Assembly: GCF_026151205.1 (NCBI RefSeq)
Contig: NC_087079.1
Coordinates: 16,610,945 to 16,674,944 of the forward strand
Length of the DNA: 64,000 nt
DNA from: Bolinopsis microptera
Taxonomy: Eukaryota; Ctenophora; Tentaculata; Lobata; Bolinopsidae
Direction of reading: 5' to 3'
Numbering within the stretch: position 1 is the stretch's first letter; each line of letters begins with the position of its first letter. The translations under genes and the position numbers were made by a program. Below, in pieces: positions 58,601 through 60,844 of the stretch. The notes beneath the pieces were generated by a model. The model did not search any database, was not told the DNA's origin, and saw only the letters and a list, made by a program, of their open reading frames with translations.

Positions 58601-59777
58601 ATGAGGCCGATGTCAAATGGGCTCAGTTTATAATAAATATAAAGCATTTGACCCAGTCAAAAAAGTTTCAGTTGTATATCTTTTACGGTTTTTGCAGAAA
58701 GTCGAATTAAAGTTGATGCCGTGGTGTCAGTAAAATGGCACGGATCCATCCATCCATCCATATATATCGTCTCGCTTTATATATATAGTAAGATGATTCA
58801 TGACGGTTGGACACGTTCCATTAGAAGTCAGCAAGCTCTGCTACTATTTCATTTGCCACGGCGGTGAAATTTCGGGAGTGGTGGAGGATCATAACAAACA
58901 CCAGCGGTCTCCCATTCCGTCTGGAGGATTGGAAGTGAAGTTACAACTAACTTTCGAGCTTGTATTGCGAAGGGGAGGCCTGCCTTCCGAGATCGCATTA
59001 CAAAGGGGAACCCTCGAGTCCAAAATCGTATATCGAAGGGGTAGGTGCGAACTTCGAAAACCGAAAAAAATATTTTCGGCTCATAATGACCAGGGTAGCA
59101 TGAAACACATGAGCAAAAGTAGTTTCCAAGAAAACTTTGAAAATTCATGACTTGGTTATGACATGATGGTAACCAGATCATATGACTGCATTTTCTGGAA
59201 TAGGAAGTCTCGAGCATTCTCTAGGGAGGCCGTGGGTCCATTCATTTCGTCTAGTAGACAGAAGAGTACCATGTCAGGAATTGGAATAGTTGTTGTTGAT
59301 GATGGCAACTGATAATACTCAACCAAAAACGAACGACTTATATACCACATTTAAATCGTAATCATTTATTTCATTGAGCAATATACTACGATACAATCAA
59401 TGCTATTCGTAACTAATTATATCCGAGAGACCACATTCGAATCGTAATCAATAGTTTGATCCAGCAATTTACTGTCGGACTATCTGGATACTGCCCGGTG
59501 GAAGTCAATCCTCCAGGTCAAGTTTCTAGATAATTTCAGGATTAAAAACCTGAATATGATCGTACGGAAGGTCACAATAAATCCTCCGAAAGATTAATAG
59601 CACCCAGCAACAGCAGTGAGCGGCAGTCTGATGAATTACCTGTATGTTCATTGTTCAGTAGAATAGTCTGATGAATTACCTGTATGTTCAGAAGAATAGT
59701 CTGATTGACGTTGTGGTCCTCCAGTATATCTATCTTTAGAACCGCTACACCTAGTTTATCTGCATGCGCCGCTCCAT
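11968..59777 (-). CDS. NUP210: Nuclear pore membrane glycoprotein gp210 (NUP210), 5' end outside the recognised part
   Basis: Exons found, in transcript order: 59680-59777, 57397-57584, 56289-56361, 51745-51871, 42321-42454, 41868-42041, 41337-41433, then 13095-13175 and 11968-12314. The seven upstream junctions are GT-AG and in phase. The encoded order matches the C-terminal third of gp210: NQTILLNIQ, LPMGLTASFVVKTKDD, a Big2-like patch (NIATVKGGVVRGENLG), a cysteine pair region (FECASS...GSCIVTALP), the lumenal juxtamembrane strand, one transmembrane helix and a short cytoplasmic tail. gp210 is a single-pass glycoprotein of the pore membrane with a huge lumenal part. About 100 residues expected between 41337 and 13175 were not located, so that link is inferred. 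Exons for the N-terminal two thirds should lie beyond 59.8 kb. TSPO, cyclophilin, TSP1, MFS and the secreted-protein gene lie inside its introns. Confidence 0.85.
13095..13175 (-). CDS. NUP210: NUP210 penultimate exon, copy 2
   Basis: 81 bp, phases 1 in and 1 out, bounded by TTTTTTGCAG and CAC|GTGAGT. Encodes the last lumenal beta-strand region before the membrane exon (VTVKVKGAVSSSIQIPF). Confidence 0.8.
13176..15420. other. Non-coding part of duplication copy 2
   Basis: Matches 6991-9240 closely. No convincing gene. The minus-strand frame at 15006-15269 is open in both copies but shows no recognisable domain or splice context. Confidence 0.4.
15425..15850. repeat. Local tandem duplication of about 215 bp, two copies, with hairpin
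   Basis: The block from aatgaatactatcgtcacag to the gtgatattatgttagtaatta motif occurs twice, at about 15434 and 15665. Copy 1 of the segmental duplication has it once. The first unit holds a perfect 11-bp-arm hairpin (ATACTATCGTC-ACA-GACGATAGTAT); the second has lost its right arm. Confidence 0.75.
15978..21560 (+). CDS. TSPO: Translocator protein TSPO, paralogue A
   Basis: Four exons: 15978-16156, 20509-20635, 20929-21015 and 21342-21560. All are GT-AG with phases 2, 0, 0, giving 203 aa. TSPO is a five-helix protein of the outer mitochondrial membrane that binds cholesterol and porphyrins. Exon 1 gives helix 1 (VVFAGFLILMEGVGALMG). Exon 2 has the family hallmark KPSWNPPNWVFGPVW. Exon 3 has LPWMVFFIQITLNFAWP. 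Exon 4 has LLLLPYLAWVTFATYLNY followed by TLWRLN, which contains a CRAC cholesterol motif (L-N-Y-T-L-W-R). The protein is longer than human TSPO (169 aa) at both ends. Intron 1 (4.35 kb) is filled with repeats beginning right at its donor. A second ATG three codons in (MDKDP) is also possible. Confidence 0.93.
16157..17044. repeat. 9-bp tandem array (GTAGTAACY), about 98 copies, starting at the TSPO-A intron 1 donor
   Basis: Units GTAGTAACT and GTAGTAACC alternate with GTAACCACA variants. The array begins within a few bases of the exon 1 donor (TG|GTTAGTAACC), so each unit resembles the donor itself. Period 9 keeps all frames open for about 0.9 kb; in the TSPO frame it reads as repeated Val-Thr-Val. 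It is intronic and should not be called a gene. Confidence 0.9.
17160..17400. repeat. Repeat-rich patch with stem-like motifs
   Basis: Contains TTCCCGCGACGCGCGGGAA (near palindrome), CGAGTGCGAAGCACGAGGG and GACGTGCTTTAGCACGAGGGG, each a small hairpin, with ATAACCCC and GGGGTTAT pieces. Related motifs (GCGGGAGCCGGGATTATCAG) recur at 18060-18110 in the neighbouring element. Looks like debris of the same transposon group. Confidence 0.5.
17388..18141. mobile_element. Inverted-repeat DNA element, about 0.75 kb
   Basis: Left end ATAAACCCCTCCGGGTTAG at 17391 and its exact reverse complement at about 18121-18139 form perfect 19-bp inverted ends, flanked on both sides by further T bases making TTATAA. 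TTATAA may be the target duplication. The inside has a direct repeat (AGCGGGAGCCGGGATTATCA) and a CACGTGAC cluster, but no transposase. An open minus-strand frame at 17596-17880 shows no domain. Confidence 0.7.
18142..18800. other. TSPO-A intron 1, plain stretch
   Basis: AT-rich intronic sequence with no gene, array or clear transposon end recognised. Confidence 0.4.
18827..19296. mobile_element. hAT-like MITE with GC-rich interior
   Basis: The ends are a perfect 16-bp inverted repeat, CAGTGGTCGACCGGGG. The flanks on both sides read CGTGACAC, an 8-bp direct repeat as expected of hAT-type insertion, although the surrounding array itself contains that octamer. Both GC-rich arms consist of CCCCGGCCCCGGCC runs; the middle is AT-rich. 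No transposase frame. It sits within the E-box array of TSPO-A intron 1. Confidence 0.75.
19297..20456. repeat. 16-bp array of CACGTG (E-box) units, about 70 copies
   Basis: The unit CACACGTGACACAACA repeats with variants CAGACGTG, GCACACGTG and ATCACGTG. Nearly every unit holds CACGTG or ACGTGAC, the core bound by bHLH-zip factors such as MYC/MAX and USF. Higher-order blocks are visible: the succession of variant units repeats about every 360 bp. The array is inside TSPO-A intron 1 and ends about 50 bp before exon 2. It reads open in minus frames (CVLCHVCVVSR) only because 16 bp times 3 is 48. Confidence 0.92.
21003..21240 (-). other. Possible minus-strand terminal exon antisense to TSPO-A intron 3
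   Basis: After a good acceptor (GCTGTCTTTAG) an open frame of about 75 codons reads SGTVNKDSDQLYKRLQKKAV and ends in SATKLTPRS and stop, overlapping the end of TSPO exon 3 in antisense. The composition is protein-like, charged and without low complexity. No partner exon or domain was found, so it may be chance. Confidence 0.25.
21561..22082. other. Intergenic spacer between the TSPO genes
   Basis: No gene seen. It must hold the TSPO-B promoter, but no TATA box or clear factor site stands out. Confidence 0.4.
22083..23392 (+). CDS. TSPO: Translocator protein TSPO, paralogue B
   Basis: Four exons: 22083-22267, 22443-22569, 22750-22836 and 23204-23392. Intron phases (2, 0, 0) and internal exon lengths (127 and 87 bp) equal those of paralogue A, so the two are tandem duplicates. 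The product is 195 aa. Hallmarks: KPSWNPPNWLFGPMW, LPWLLFFTQLALNFAWTP and LLLLPYLAWVTFATY. Where paralogue A has a CRAC cholesterol motif, B reads YLSFTIWQLN: the Tyr is Phe and the Arg is Gln, so the motif is broken. The N-terminus differs from A after the shared LELGYK. Expected in mitochondrial outer membrane; cholesterol handling may differ from A. Two in-frame ATGs start the reading frame. Confidence 0.93.
22797..22957. repeat. Triplication of the TSPO-B exon 3 end with its donor
   Basis: The 51-bp block from ACACCCATCTTCTTCATAGC through the donor and GCGTTATTAGAA occurs three times head to tail. The first is the real exon end (TTTGG|GTAAGC). The two downstream copies have CACGAAC for CACCAAC and a weakened donor GGTTAGC. 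Using a distal copy would lengthen the exon. Confidence 0.9.
22990..23155. mobile_element. SINE-like insertion with (GTT)n tail
   Basis: A compact unit running from about GTGTGTGATACACACTCT to GGGAGAGACCTGCCC ends in a TTGTTGTTGTTG run, as in SINEs with simple 3' tails. It lies in intron 3 of TSPO-B. Class is uncertain. Confidence 0.4.
23396..23490. repeat. 11-bp GGGGCACTAAT tandem array
   Basis: About eight imperfect units immediately after the TSPO-B stop codon, so it lies in the 3' UTR or just past the gene. Confidence 0.8.
23491..25492. other. Intergenic, no gene recognised
   Basis: AT-rich. Short repeats only: GTTATATA-type units near 24350-24420 and a GTATAGTGTATAG run near 24575-24612. 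Short open frames at 25157-25369 show no domain. Confidence 0.4.
25501..27308. mobile_element. G-tract-ended element with 8-bp target duplication, 1.8 kb
   Basis: Left end is a G12 run then CCAATGGCATAAATGGAG. The right end is the inverted form (TTATGCCATTGG then a C9-10 run). The flanks are ATTGTGCT at 25493-25500 and again at 27309-27316, a perfect 8-bp duplication. The ends are extended by CTCCATTTT and AAAATGGAG repeats. The inside has four copies of a 246-bp unit in one orientation and inverted copies at 26560-26930. No transposase. Target length points to the hAT group. Confidence 0.8.
25640..26560. repeat. 246-bp tandem repeat, about 3.5 copies, plus inverted copies to 26930
   Basis: Anchors such as GAACAGAGTATCATGAAAC recur at about 25676, 25922, 26168 and 26413. 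Each unit has TATTTTCGGC, CGAGAGCTCCCGA and GGGGAGGCCTGCCTTCCGAG. The same family is scattered at 43430-43620, 44560-44920 and 58960-59140. Small frames in it are shadows. Confidence 0.85.
27317..29100. other. Intergenic, no gene recognised, with a heptamer array
   Basis: AT-rich and without convincing exons. A GTGAGCA heptamer repeats about 12 times at 28681-28765; the same heptamer appears three times near 54945. A TAGTACTACATAT cluster lies at 28415-28520. Confidence 0.5.
29115..38272 (+). CDS. Divergent cyclophilin-type protein with a satellite-filled intron
   Basis: Exons: probable first 29115-29175, then 29375-29490, 37666-37821, 37933-38016 and 38176-38272. The last four join in phase (2, 2, 2). 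The first encodes MKKIVCYFKISISYGNTGYI, like the first strand of cyclophilins, but its phase does not fit the next exon, so a small exon or a different donor is missing. Then come YTLSRILVLSGGDEI (family: F-H-R-I...Q-G-G-D), RGVVAMTTS, NTLFYIAFGGLPCVDD, LVYGEIIEGFDVLDAIE and VRIIECG, the cyclophilin order. Several catalytic positions differ: Q-G-G-D is S-G-G-D, the S-Q-F-F site reads T-L-F-Y, and the Trp and His of W-L-D-G-K-H are Cys and Asn. Prolyl isomerase activity is therefore doubtful. It may resemble PPIL6-type divergent cyclophilins. Confidence 0.75.
29437..31604. repeat. 57-bp satellite carrying the cyclophilin splice donor, about 37 copies
   Basis: The unit is the last 51 bp of the exon ending at 29490 plus its donor: GTAAGT, then TTACCACTCCTGCTATACAC through to CTGCAGCGGAG. 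The first unit is the real exon end; later ones lie in the intron. Copies are nearly identical (a few C/T and G/C changes). Every copy keeps AG|GTAAGT. Because 57 is 19 codons, other frames stay open on both strands for over 700 codons, but the true coding frame meets TAA in the copied donor. These long frames are not genes. Confidence 0.95.
31605..33528. mobile_element. Novel 1.9-kb inverted-repeat element with mirrored GGTGGATA motifs
   Basis: The ends are inverted: ATCTGTCACGGAAAAAAT on the left and, reverse complemented, ATCTGTCACGGGAAAAAT on the right (one mismatch in 18). The inside has about 14 GGTGGATA or TATCCACC motifs spaced 60-170 bp. Those left of about 32430 read GGTGGATA and those right read mostly TATCCACC, so the element is organised as a large imperfect palindrome. 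No transposase frame. It interrupts the 57-bp satellite. Confidence 0.7.
33550..36172. repeat. 57-bp satellite, second block, about 45 copies, increasingly degenerate
   Basis: The first seven units (to about 33890) are clean. Beyond that, single-base indels occur in nearly every unit, and a T-run of about 50 bases with two G interruptions lies at 34619-34668. The pattern of random indels without shared substitutions suggests poorly polished long reads as much as real decay. Confidence 0.9.
36173..36315. other. Spacer between the two satellites, with a G18 run
   Basis: About 140 bp of unique sequence with a long G homopolymer at about 36195-36212. No gene. Confidence 0.5.
36316..37665. repeat. 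47-bp satellite resembling the cyclophilin splice acceptor, about 28 copies
   Basis: The unit is AACTCTACTTCACAGGTAGA then GCCCGACAGAAGTGTGCTAT and CTCACTT. Each copy holds a pyrimidine-rich stretch followed by CAG, i.e. a 3' splice-site-like signal. The last copy runs directly into the real acceptor (CTATCTCCCTTGACAG|CCC at 37665) by loss of about ten bases. Many copies have indels. Confidence 0.9.
38273..39584. other. Intergenic, no gene recognised
   Basis: AT-rich. A (TAAT)n run lies just before, at 38143-38171. Near-duplicate pieces at 39120-39200 and 39380-39450 share AATCAATAATC and TTAGCTACTCAATTCCTTTT. Nothing coding is convincing. Confidence 0.4.
39585..39913. mobile_element. G-tract-ended element with 8-bp target duplication, 0.33 kb
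   Basis: Left end is a G8 run, right end CATTGG then a C27 run. The flanks read GTTGAAGG at 39577 and 39914. The inside is made of TAGTCCCCATTAGTCCCC and AAAGTCTCCATTAGT repeats. The CATTGGCCCCCC end is shared with the element at 25501-27308. Confidence 0.75.
40100..40873 (+). CDS. Type I membrane protein with galactose-binding-like and TSP1 domains (5' incomplete, two frame breaks)
   Basis: After acceptor CAATTTCAG at 40099 the frame reads a discoidin/F5-8C-like piece (AIDLNFDTFSVATAG, QLWTKLKLEKLFC) and stops at 40287. An overlapping frame continues YEIAVM and a TSP1 domain (VEWGEWSDYSQSC, six cysteines, to 40503). The frame must then shift in a G7 run at 40541-40547 to read a transmembrane helix (VAVASMIAVCVVTTVLI then RKR) to the donor at 40620. 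The last exon, 40739-40873, gives an acidic tail (DIEDIYDNHELYSLRPV, stop). Removing one G restores the helix. Removing the 17 bp 40279-40295, which begin GT and end AG, would join the first break. Exons with the signal peptide were not found. Probably a cell-surface adhesion protein. The breaks may be assembly errors or decay. Confidence 0.6.
40880..41010. repeat. 7-bp CCCTGAT/CCCTGAC array, about 18 copies
   Basis: Heptamers CCCTGAT and CCCTGAC alternate from just after the TSP1-gene stop codon, so the array may be in its 3' UTR. Confidence 0.9.
41337..41433 (-). CDS. NUP210: NUP210 exon (cysteine pair region)
   Basis: 97 bp, phase 0 in and 1 out. Encodes VPFECASSHPSLVTASADTE and GSCIVTALPNT, matching the gp210 stretch with a conserved cysteine pair before the last lumenal repeats. 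Acceptor ATTCTCACAG, donor ACTG|GTAAGT. Confidence 0.8.
41868..42041 (-). CDS. NUP210: NUP210 exon
   Basis: 174 bp, phase 0 on both sides. Starts VEIVKAESVILSLPSDTLVL and ends ATCGGQQSAK. It follows the Big2-like exon as in human gp210 (yk-E-V-V-V-S region). Confidence 0.8.
42321..42454 (-). CDS. NUP210: NUP210 exon with Big2-like strand
   Basis: 134 bp, phase 1 in and 0 out. Encodes GDWSSGDTNIATVKGGVV then RGENLG, the bacterial-Ig-like (Big2) pattern of W-S-S-x-x-x-x-I-A-x-V-x-x-G-V-V that occurs near the C-terminus of gp210. Confidence 0.85.
42455..43330. other. NUP210 intron, no further feature recognised
   Basis: Some CGCGC-rich words near 42765-42845. No exon or repeat is clear. Confidence 0.3.
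43340..43735. repeat. Fragment of the CGAAAATATTTT dispersed family with G/C tracts
   Basis: A G8 run and a C18 run at 43365-43396 precede a copy of the family seen at 25640-26930 (TTCATGCTACCCTGAT, TTTTGGACTCGAGGG, GATCTCGGAAGG). It is followed by AAATCGCGG-type repeats also seen at 45040-45190. Confidence 0.65.
43878..44066. repeat. Cluster of inverted TAGTGCGACACGTAC motifs
   Basis: The 15-mer TAGTGCGACACGTAC or its reverse complement occurs about seven times in both orientations within 190 bp, making several possible stems. No coding frame. Confidence 0.8.
44560..45200. repeat. Further fragments of the same dispersed family and ATCGCGATT repeats
   Basis: Two diverged pieces (44560-44660, 44670-44920) match the 246-bp unit family. 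At 45050-45190 AATCGCGATT repeats four times, ending in CCGCGATTTCCTTTTGGCC, which resembles the right end of the MITE at 59804-59937. Confidence 0.6.
45663..46418. mobile_element. Inverted-repeat element with CAGGGGG ends, 0.76 kb
   Basis: The left end CAGGGGGGCCGGGGCAAAGT and right end CAGGGGGAGGGGGGGGCAAA (reverse complemented) are clearly related. TA precedes and follows the element, which would fit a Tc1/mariner-type target. The host sequence is TA-rich, so this is weak. No transposase frame. Confidence 0.6.
46529..47859 (+). CDS. SV2/SVOP-like major facilitator transporter with a 3' frame break
   Basis: Single coding exon. A leader without a signal peptide is followed by about eleven hydrophobic helices. 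MFS marks include IKNKVGRTSTLL after helix 2, LLPSRALVGLCVGLNW in helix 4 and IGWRYFIVCVS, typical of the SV2/SVOP and SLC22-like branch. The substrate cannot be told. The open frame stops at 47779 after GPSLPSS. One base more in the GGG at about 47755-47757 would instead read AAQFLSSQHSVILSFVLSC onward to a stop at 47859, supplying the last helix, so the break is recent or an assembly error. Full length would be about 443 aa. A spliced 5' UTR is likely (TTCTTCTGCAG at 46489). The gene lies in a NUP210 intron on the opposite strand. Confidence 0.85.
47880..48040 (+). mobile_element. tRNA-derived SINE candidate
   Basis: A perfect B-box, GGTTCAATTCC, at about 47928 ends a tRNA-like head (GGTTTAATAGTATAGCACCT onward). 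It is followed by an unrelated body up to about 48040. The A-box is weak, so it is not called a tRNA gene. Confidence 0.45.
48041..48690. other. NUP210 intron, no feature recognised
   Basis: AT-rich, no exon or repeat seen. Confidence 0.35.
48691..49314. repeat. 39-bp GC-rich minisatellite, 16 copies
   Basis: The unit CTGAGAGGGTCACCCCGCCC then TCGTAGCCCCAGCGTGTGG repeats exactly 16 times (624 bp) with rare substitutions and no indels. It is about 65 percent GC in an AT-rich context and open in both directions because 39 is 13 codons. No splice or start context suggests translation. Confidence 0.95.
49315..50020. other. Intron/intergenic stretch upstream of the secreted-protein gene
   Basis: No gene. 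A motif GTTGAACTTGAAGCTCAGTG at 49659 recurs partly at 49872. Confidence 0.35.
50020..50133 (+). promoter_or_regulatory. Core promoter and 5' UTR candidate
   Basis: A decamer CCATTATCTT/CCATTATATT repeats about five times just upstream of TATATTAAAAGCCCC, a TATA-like box about 60 bp before the ATG. AAACCTCCAAG precedes the start codon, a good animal initiation context. Confidence 0.5.
50134..50709 (+). CDS. Secreted 191-aa protein with eight cysteines, intronless
   Basis: MKLCQIALFFACVSVTFAG is a signal peptide. Residues about 28-75 are acidic and heptad-like (VELEEKFASVLNDT, IEELESVIEG), a likely coiled coil for oligomerisation. The C-terminal half has eight cysteines, the last three adjacent (RFCCCARS), suggesting a disulfide-rich folded domain with Gly, Tyr and Asn-rich loops (YFYNYECDGGWNVD). 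I do not recognise the family, so a role as matrix, cuticle, mucus or venom-type component is open. The lack of introns and a tight TATA promoter suit a highly expressed secretory-cell gene. It is nested in a NUP210 intron on the opposite strand. A TTTAATAAAA motif near 50957 could be the polyadenylation signal. Confidence 0.8.
   Translation: MKLCQIALFFACVSVTFAGKKLFMNKMKGDIVELEEKFASVLNDTTGSIEELESVIEGIVASLGEMQTAQAQKDIDLAWQALHMAGAAACRGSAANGGKGEWSNSVIPKENGKKCDDQCQLTDRPYCRAEVAVSGYPGRATDYTQSVGYFYNYECDGGWNVDVNHNEVAAEDGDILTADSTYYRFCCCARS
50943..51062 (-). other. Possible small cysteine-rich terminal exon
   Basis: After acceptor TTTATTTGTTCTAG a frame reads MLSCQNPASGNPAAGCIRDL then DAVKCMYCPIGN and stops shortly after. 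The regular cysteines and Pro/Gly content look protein-like, but no partner exon is certain. A frame at about 51190-51260 with CNDFGYQPRTRSTCAMFQ could be upstream of it, although the phases do not agree. Confidence 0.3.
51121..51324. repeat. Fold-back repeat with 50-bp arms
   Basis: Left arm AAGGTTTACCTGTAATTACT and onward is mirrored by AGTAATTACGGGTAAACCTT at the right, with one small indel; loop about 95 bp. Probably a MITE or hairpin. Confidence 0.85.
51628..51721. repeat. 33-bp-arm hairpin, one mismatch, 28-base loop
   Basis: CTGATAGTTGGATGATATCC onward pairs with GGATATTATCCAACTATCAG. It starts 24 bp past the donor of the NUP210 exon 51745-51871, so the pre-mRNA could fold a stem next to that splice site. 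Size and shape also resemble a miRNA precursor, though the near-perfect arms fit a young fold-back element better. Confidence 0.85.
51745..51871 (-). CDS. NUP210: NUP210 exon
   Basis: 127 bp, phase 0 in and 1 out. Encodes GIVRVYTDTGLEGWGYIRVS then LDIPVFTLLHLSTVCIPDLQ. Its G completes the first codon of the Big2-like exon at 42454. Acceptor ATATTTCAG, donor CAAG|GTATT. Confidence 0.75.
51872..53090. other. NUP210 intron, no gene recognised
   Basis: AT-rich. GTTGGAATTCAGAA repeats three times at 52322-52361. No exon seen. Confidence 0.35.
53091..53320. repeat. 12-bp CACGTG minisatellite (GGGCTGCACGTG), about 16 copies
   Basis: Units GGGCTGCACGTG and variants with TTTGTCTTGTGCACGTG give CACGTG every 12 to 27 bp. 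Two TCACGTG sites follow at 53293 and 53312. Open frames here are artefacts of the period. Confidence 0.9.
53321..55900. other. NUP210 intron, no gene recognised
   Basis: AT-rich. Contains a perfect-looking palindrome at 54646-54710 (listed separately) and three GTGAGCA units near 54945. Short frames at 54161-54433 and 54550-54753 show no domain. Confidence 0.35.
54646..54710. repeat. Near-perfect palindrome, about 32-bp arms, no loop
   Basis: TAGAAGTCTCCTACAAACGT onward is mirrored by ACGTTTGTAGAGACTACTAT with one indel and one mismatch. The centre is TTATTAATAA. A cruciform or fold-back element. Confidence 0.85.
56018..56180. promoter_or_regulatory. Array of six perfect CRE (TGACGTCA) sites
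   Basis: 21-bp units TATGACGTCACTACTTAGCTG repeat four times, then shorter units follow. TGACGTCA occurs at 56033, 56054, 56075, 56096, 56133 and 56165, with two diverged ACGT copies between. CRE is the palindromic site of CREB/ATF factors. The array is in a NUP210 intron, about 110 bp past the donor of the exon at 56289-56361. Confidence 0.85.
56289..56361 (-). CDS. NUP210: NUP210 exon
   Basis: 73 bp, phase 2 in and 0 out. Encodes LDVISVDSVGTNNSLSLTGS then NVGE. It joins YTLNR of the previous exon, matching the N-R-D-D-x-V-x-I stretch of human gp210. Confidence 0.75.
56362..57396. other. NUP210 intron with a long palindrome
   Basis: AT-rich, no exon. See the palindrome at 57055-57142. Confidence 0.4.
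57055..57142. repeat. Near-perfect palindrome, about 43-bp arms
   Basis: TTATTTTAAACGTACGTTTT onward is mirrored around ATA at about 57099, with only the CGTACG/CGGATAT segment differing. A partial extra copy of the outer arm (ATTTTTAATGGCATTTTT) lies at 57012-57030. Confidence 0.85.
57397..57584 (-). CDS. NUP210: NUP210 exon
   Basis: 188 bp, phase 0 in and 2 out. Encodes VKTPFALLLEESTAPSGIKR then YYTLPMGLTASFVVKTKDDL and SYFYTLN. The L-P-M-G-L-T-x-S-F-x-V run matches the V-P-L-G-M-T-x-x-F-T-V run of human gp210. Confidence 0.85.
57585..59679. other. NUP210 intron with dispersed repeats
   Basis: Holds copies of the repeats at 870-1000 (58060-58180) and 300-432 (58660-58790), and a copy of the 246-bp family (58960-59140). 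Minus-strand frames at 58849-58950 (TEWETAGVCYDPPPLPKF) and 59156-59350 (DMVLFCLLDEMNGPTASLEN) look mildly protein-like but lack partners. Confidence 0.45.
59637..59700. repeat. Tandem duplication of a NUP210 exon end and donor
   Basis: On the minus strand the segment around AGTCTGATGAATTACCTGTA (plus-strand reading) occurs twice in a row, so CATACAG|GTAATTC is present at 59680 and again about 42 bp downstream. The first copy is taken as the real donor because it keeps phase with 57584. Confidence 0.85.
59680..59777 (-). CDS. NUP210: NUP210 exon, first recognised
   Basis: 98 bp, phase 1 in and 0 out. Encodes GAAHADKLGVAVLKIDILED then HNVNQTILLNIQ, matching the gp210 stretch ending G-x-N-Q-T-I-I-V-A-V. 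NQT is a possible glycosylation site. Its acceptor (TACCTCCCTTCAG) starts 24 bp from a MITE. Confidence 0.8.
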
Positions 59778-59803
59778 CTGAAGGGAGGTATAGTGTTAGG
59801 AAG

Positions 59804-59937
59804 CAGGGACAAAAGGATTTCGCGATTATTTTGGCCAATTTTTACCCCCCCCCCCCGATACCACTATACATCAAATTTGTCGCAAATAATGGGAAAAATC
59901 GCGATTCCGTACATGCCGCGATTTCCTTTTGTCCCTG
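59804..59937. mobile_element. hAT-like MITE, 134 bp
   Basis: Ends CAGGGACAAAAGGATTTCGC and its near-exact inverse. Flanks TTAGGAAG and TTAGAAAG differ at one of eight bases, a slightly worn 8-bp target duplication. It includes a C13 tract. Right-end relatives lie at 45040-45190. Confidence 0.8.
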
Positions 59938-59945
59938 TTAGAAAG

Positions 59946-60722
59946 GGGACGCCTTTTGTAATGCTTACATTTTAAAAACTCTCAACTTAATCAAGTGATC
60001 AGTTAACTTGGCTGCTTACAGTCGCGTAATCAAACAAATGTGAGGGCGTGTGTCGTGTGACACGTTATTGCTTTATTGGTATTAGGGTTGGAGAGGTGAA
60101 TTATTTAGAGGATTTAATTATCAAATTCTTCAATTTAAAAGAACTTTCTCAAATTATTTGCTGTATAATTATAGTAGCAACTAAATTATTTAAACACGTT
60201 AGCAGTTTGCTTAACTCGTCGATGTTACTTAACGAGTTTAAAAGCATCAGGTAAGTTTTACTTCTTCAGAAAACGTCATATGATCAACTTCCACAATCCA
60301 TCGCTTCGGCCCCACTAAGCCTAAACAATAAACACAGAGGACAATTAATTGTTATTATTGTGCTAATACTTAAGTTTTAACATTAATACAATCACGCCAT
60401 TCGTAACACTGTAAGCTTCACAGCTGACATAATCTCTGATGGTCTGATGAATGATTCATATAATGATGACTATAACACCACCTCCCTGGCGGCATCAACT
60501 GAGACAATTTAATTTCCTGGATCATAGAGAATTATATTGTATAATAATGATAAAGTAACACATTCAGCCTTGCTTGCTAACACAATATCTAATTGTCTGA
60601 CAGCACACGACATCATACAACCTCGTGTATCAGACCACTTAATTTCTGTTTCGTGTCTCAAATCTGCGCTCAACAGCCACCAATACCACATCCTAAGATT
60701 CGTACTATTTCCGGAGTATTTT
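59946..60722. other. No gene recognised
   Basis: AT-rich. A frame at 60048-60254 ends near CATCAG|GTAAGT but shows no domain. Confidence 0.3.
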
Positions 60723-60844
60723 ATGATGGCGGAGTCTTCCAAGCGGACAGCGGGGTTGAAAACCTCCTCTTTGCCACATATCAATCCTATTGCCAGTTAC
60801 GACAGACGAGCTTCTTCAGCTTCGCTACTCAAAGCAAGAGGCAG
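60723..60844 (+). other. Possible first coding exon of an unknown gene
   Basis: ATGATGGCGG gives a good start context. The frame reads MAESSKRTAGLKTSSLPHIN then ASYDRRASSASLLKARG to a donor GGCAG|GTAGGA. It is basic and serine-rich, as disordered N-termini often are. No downstream exon was identified, so support is weak. Confidence 0.25.
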
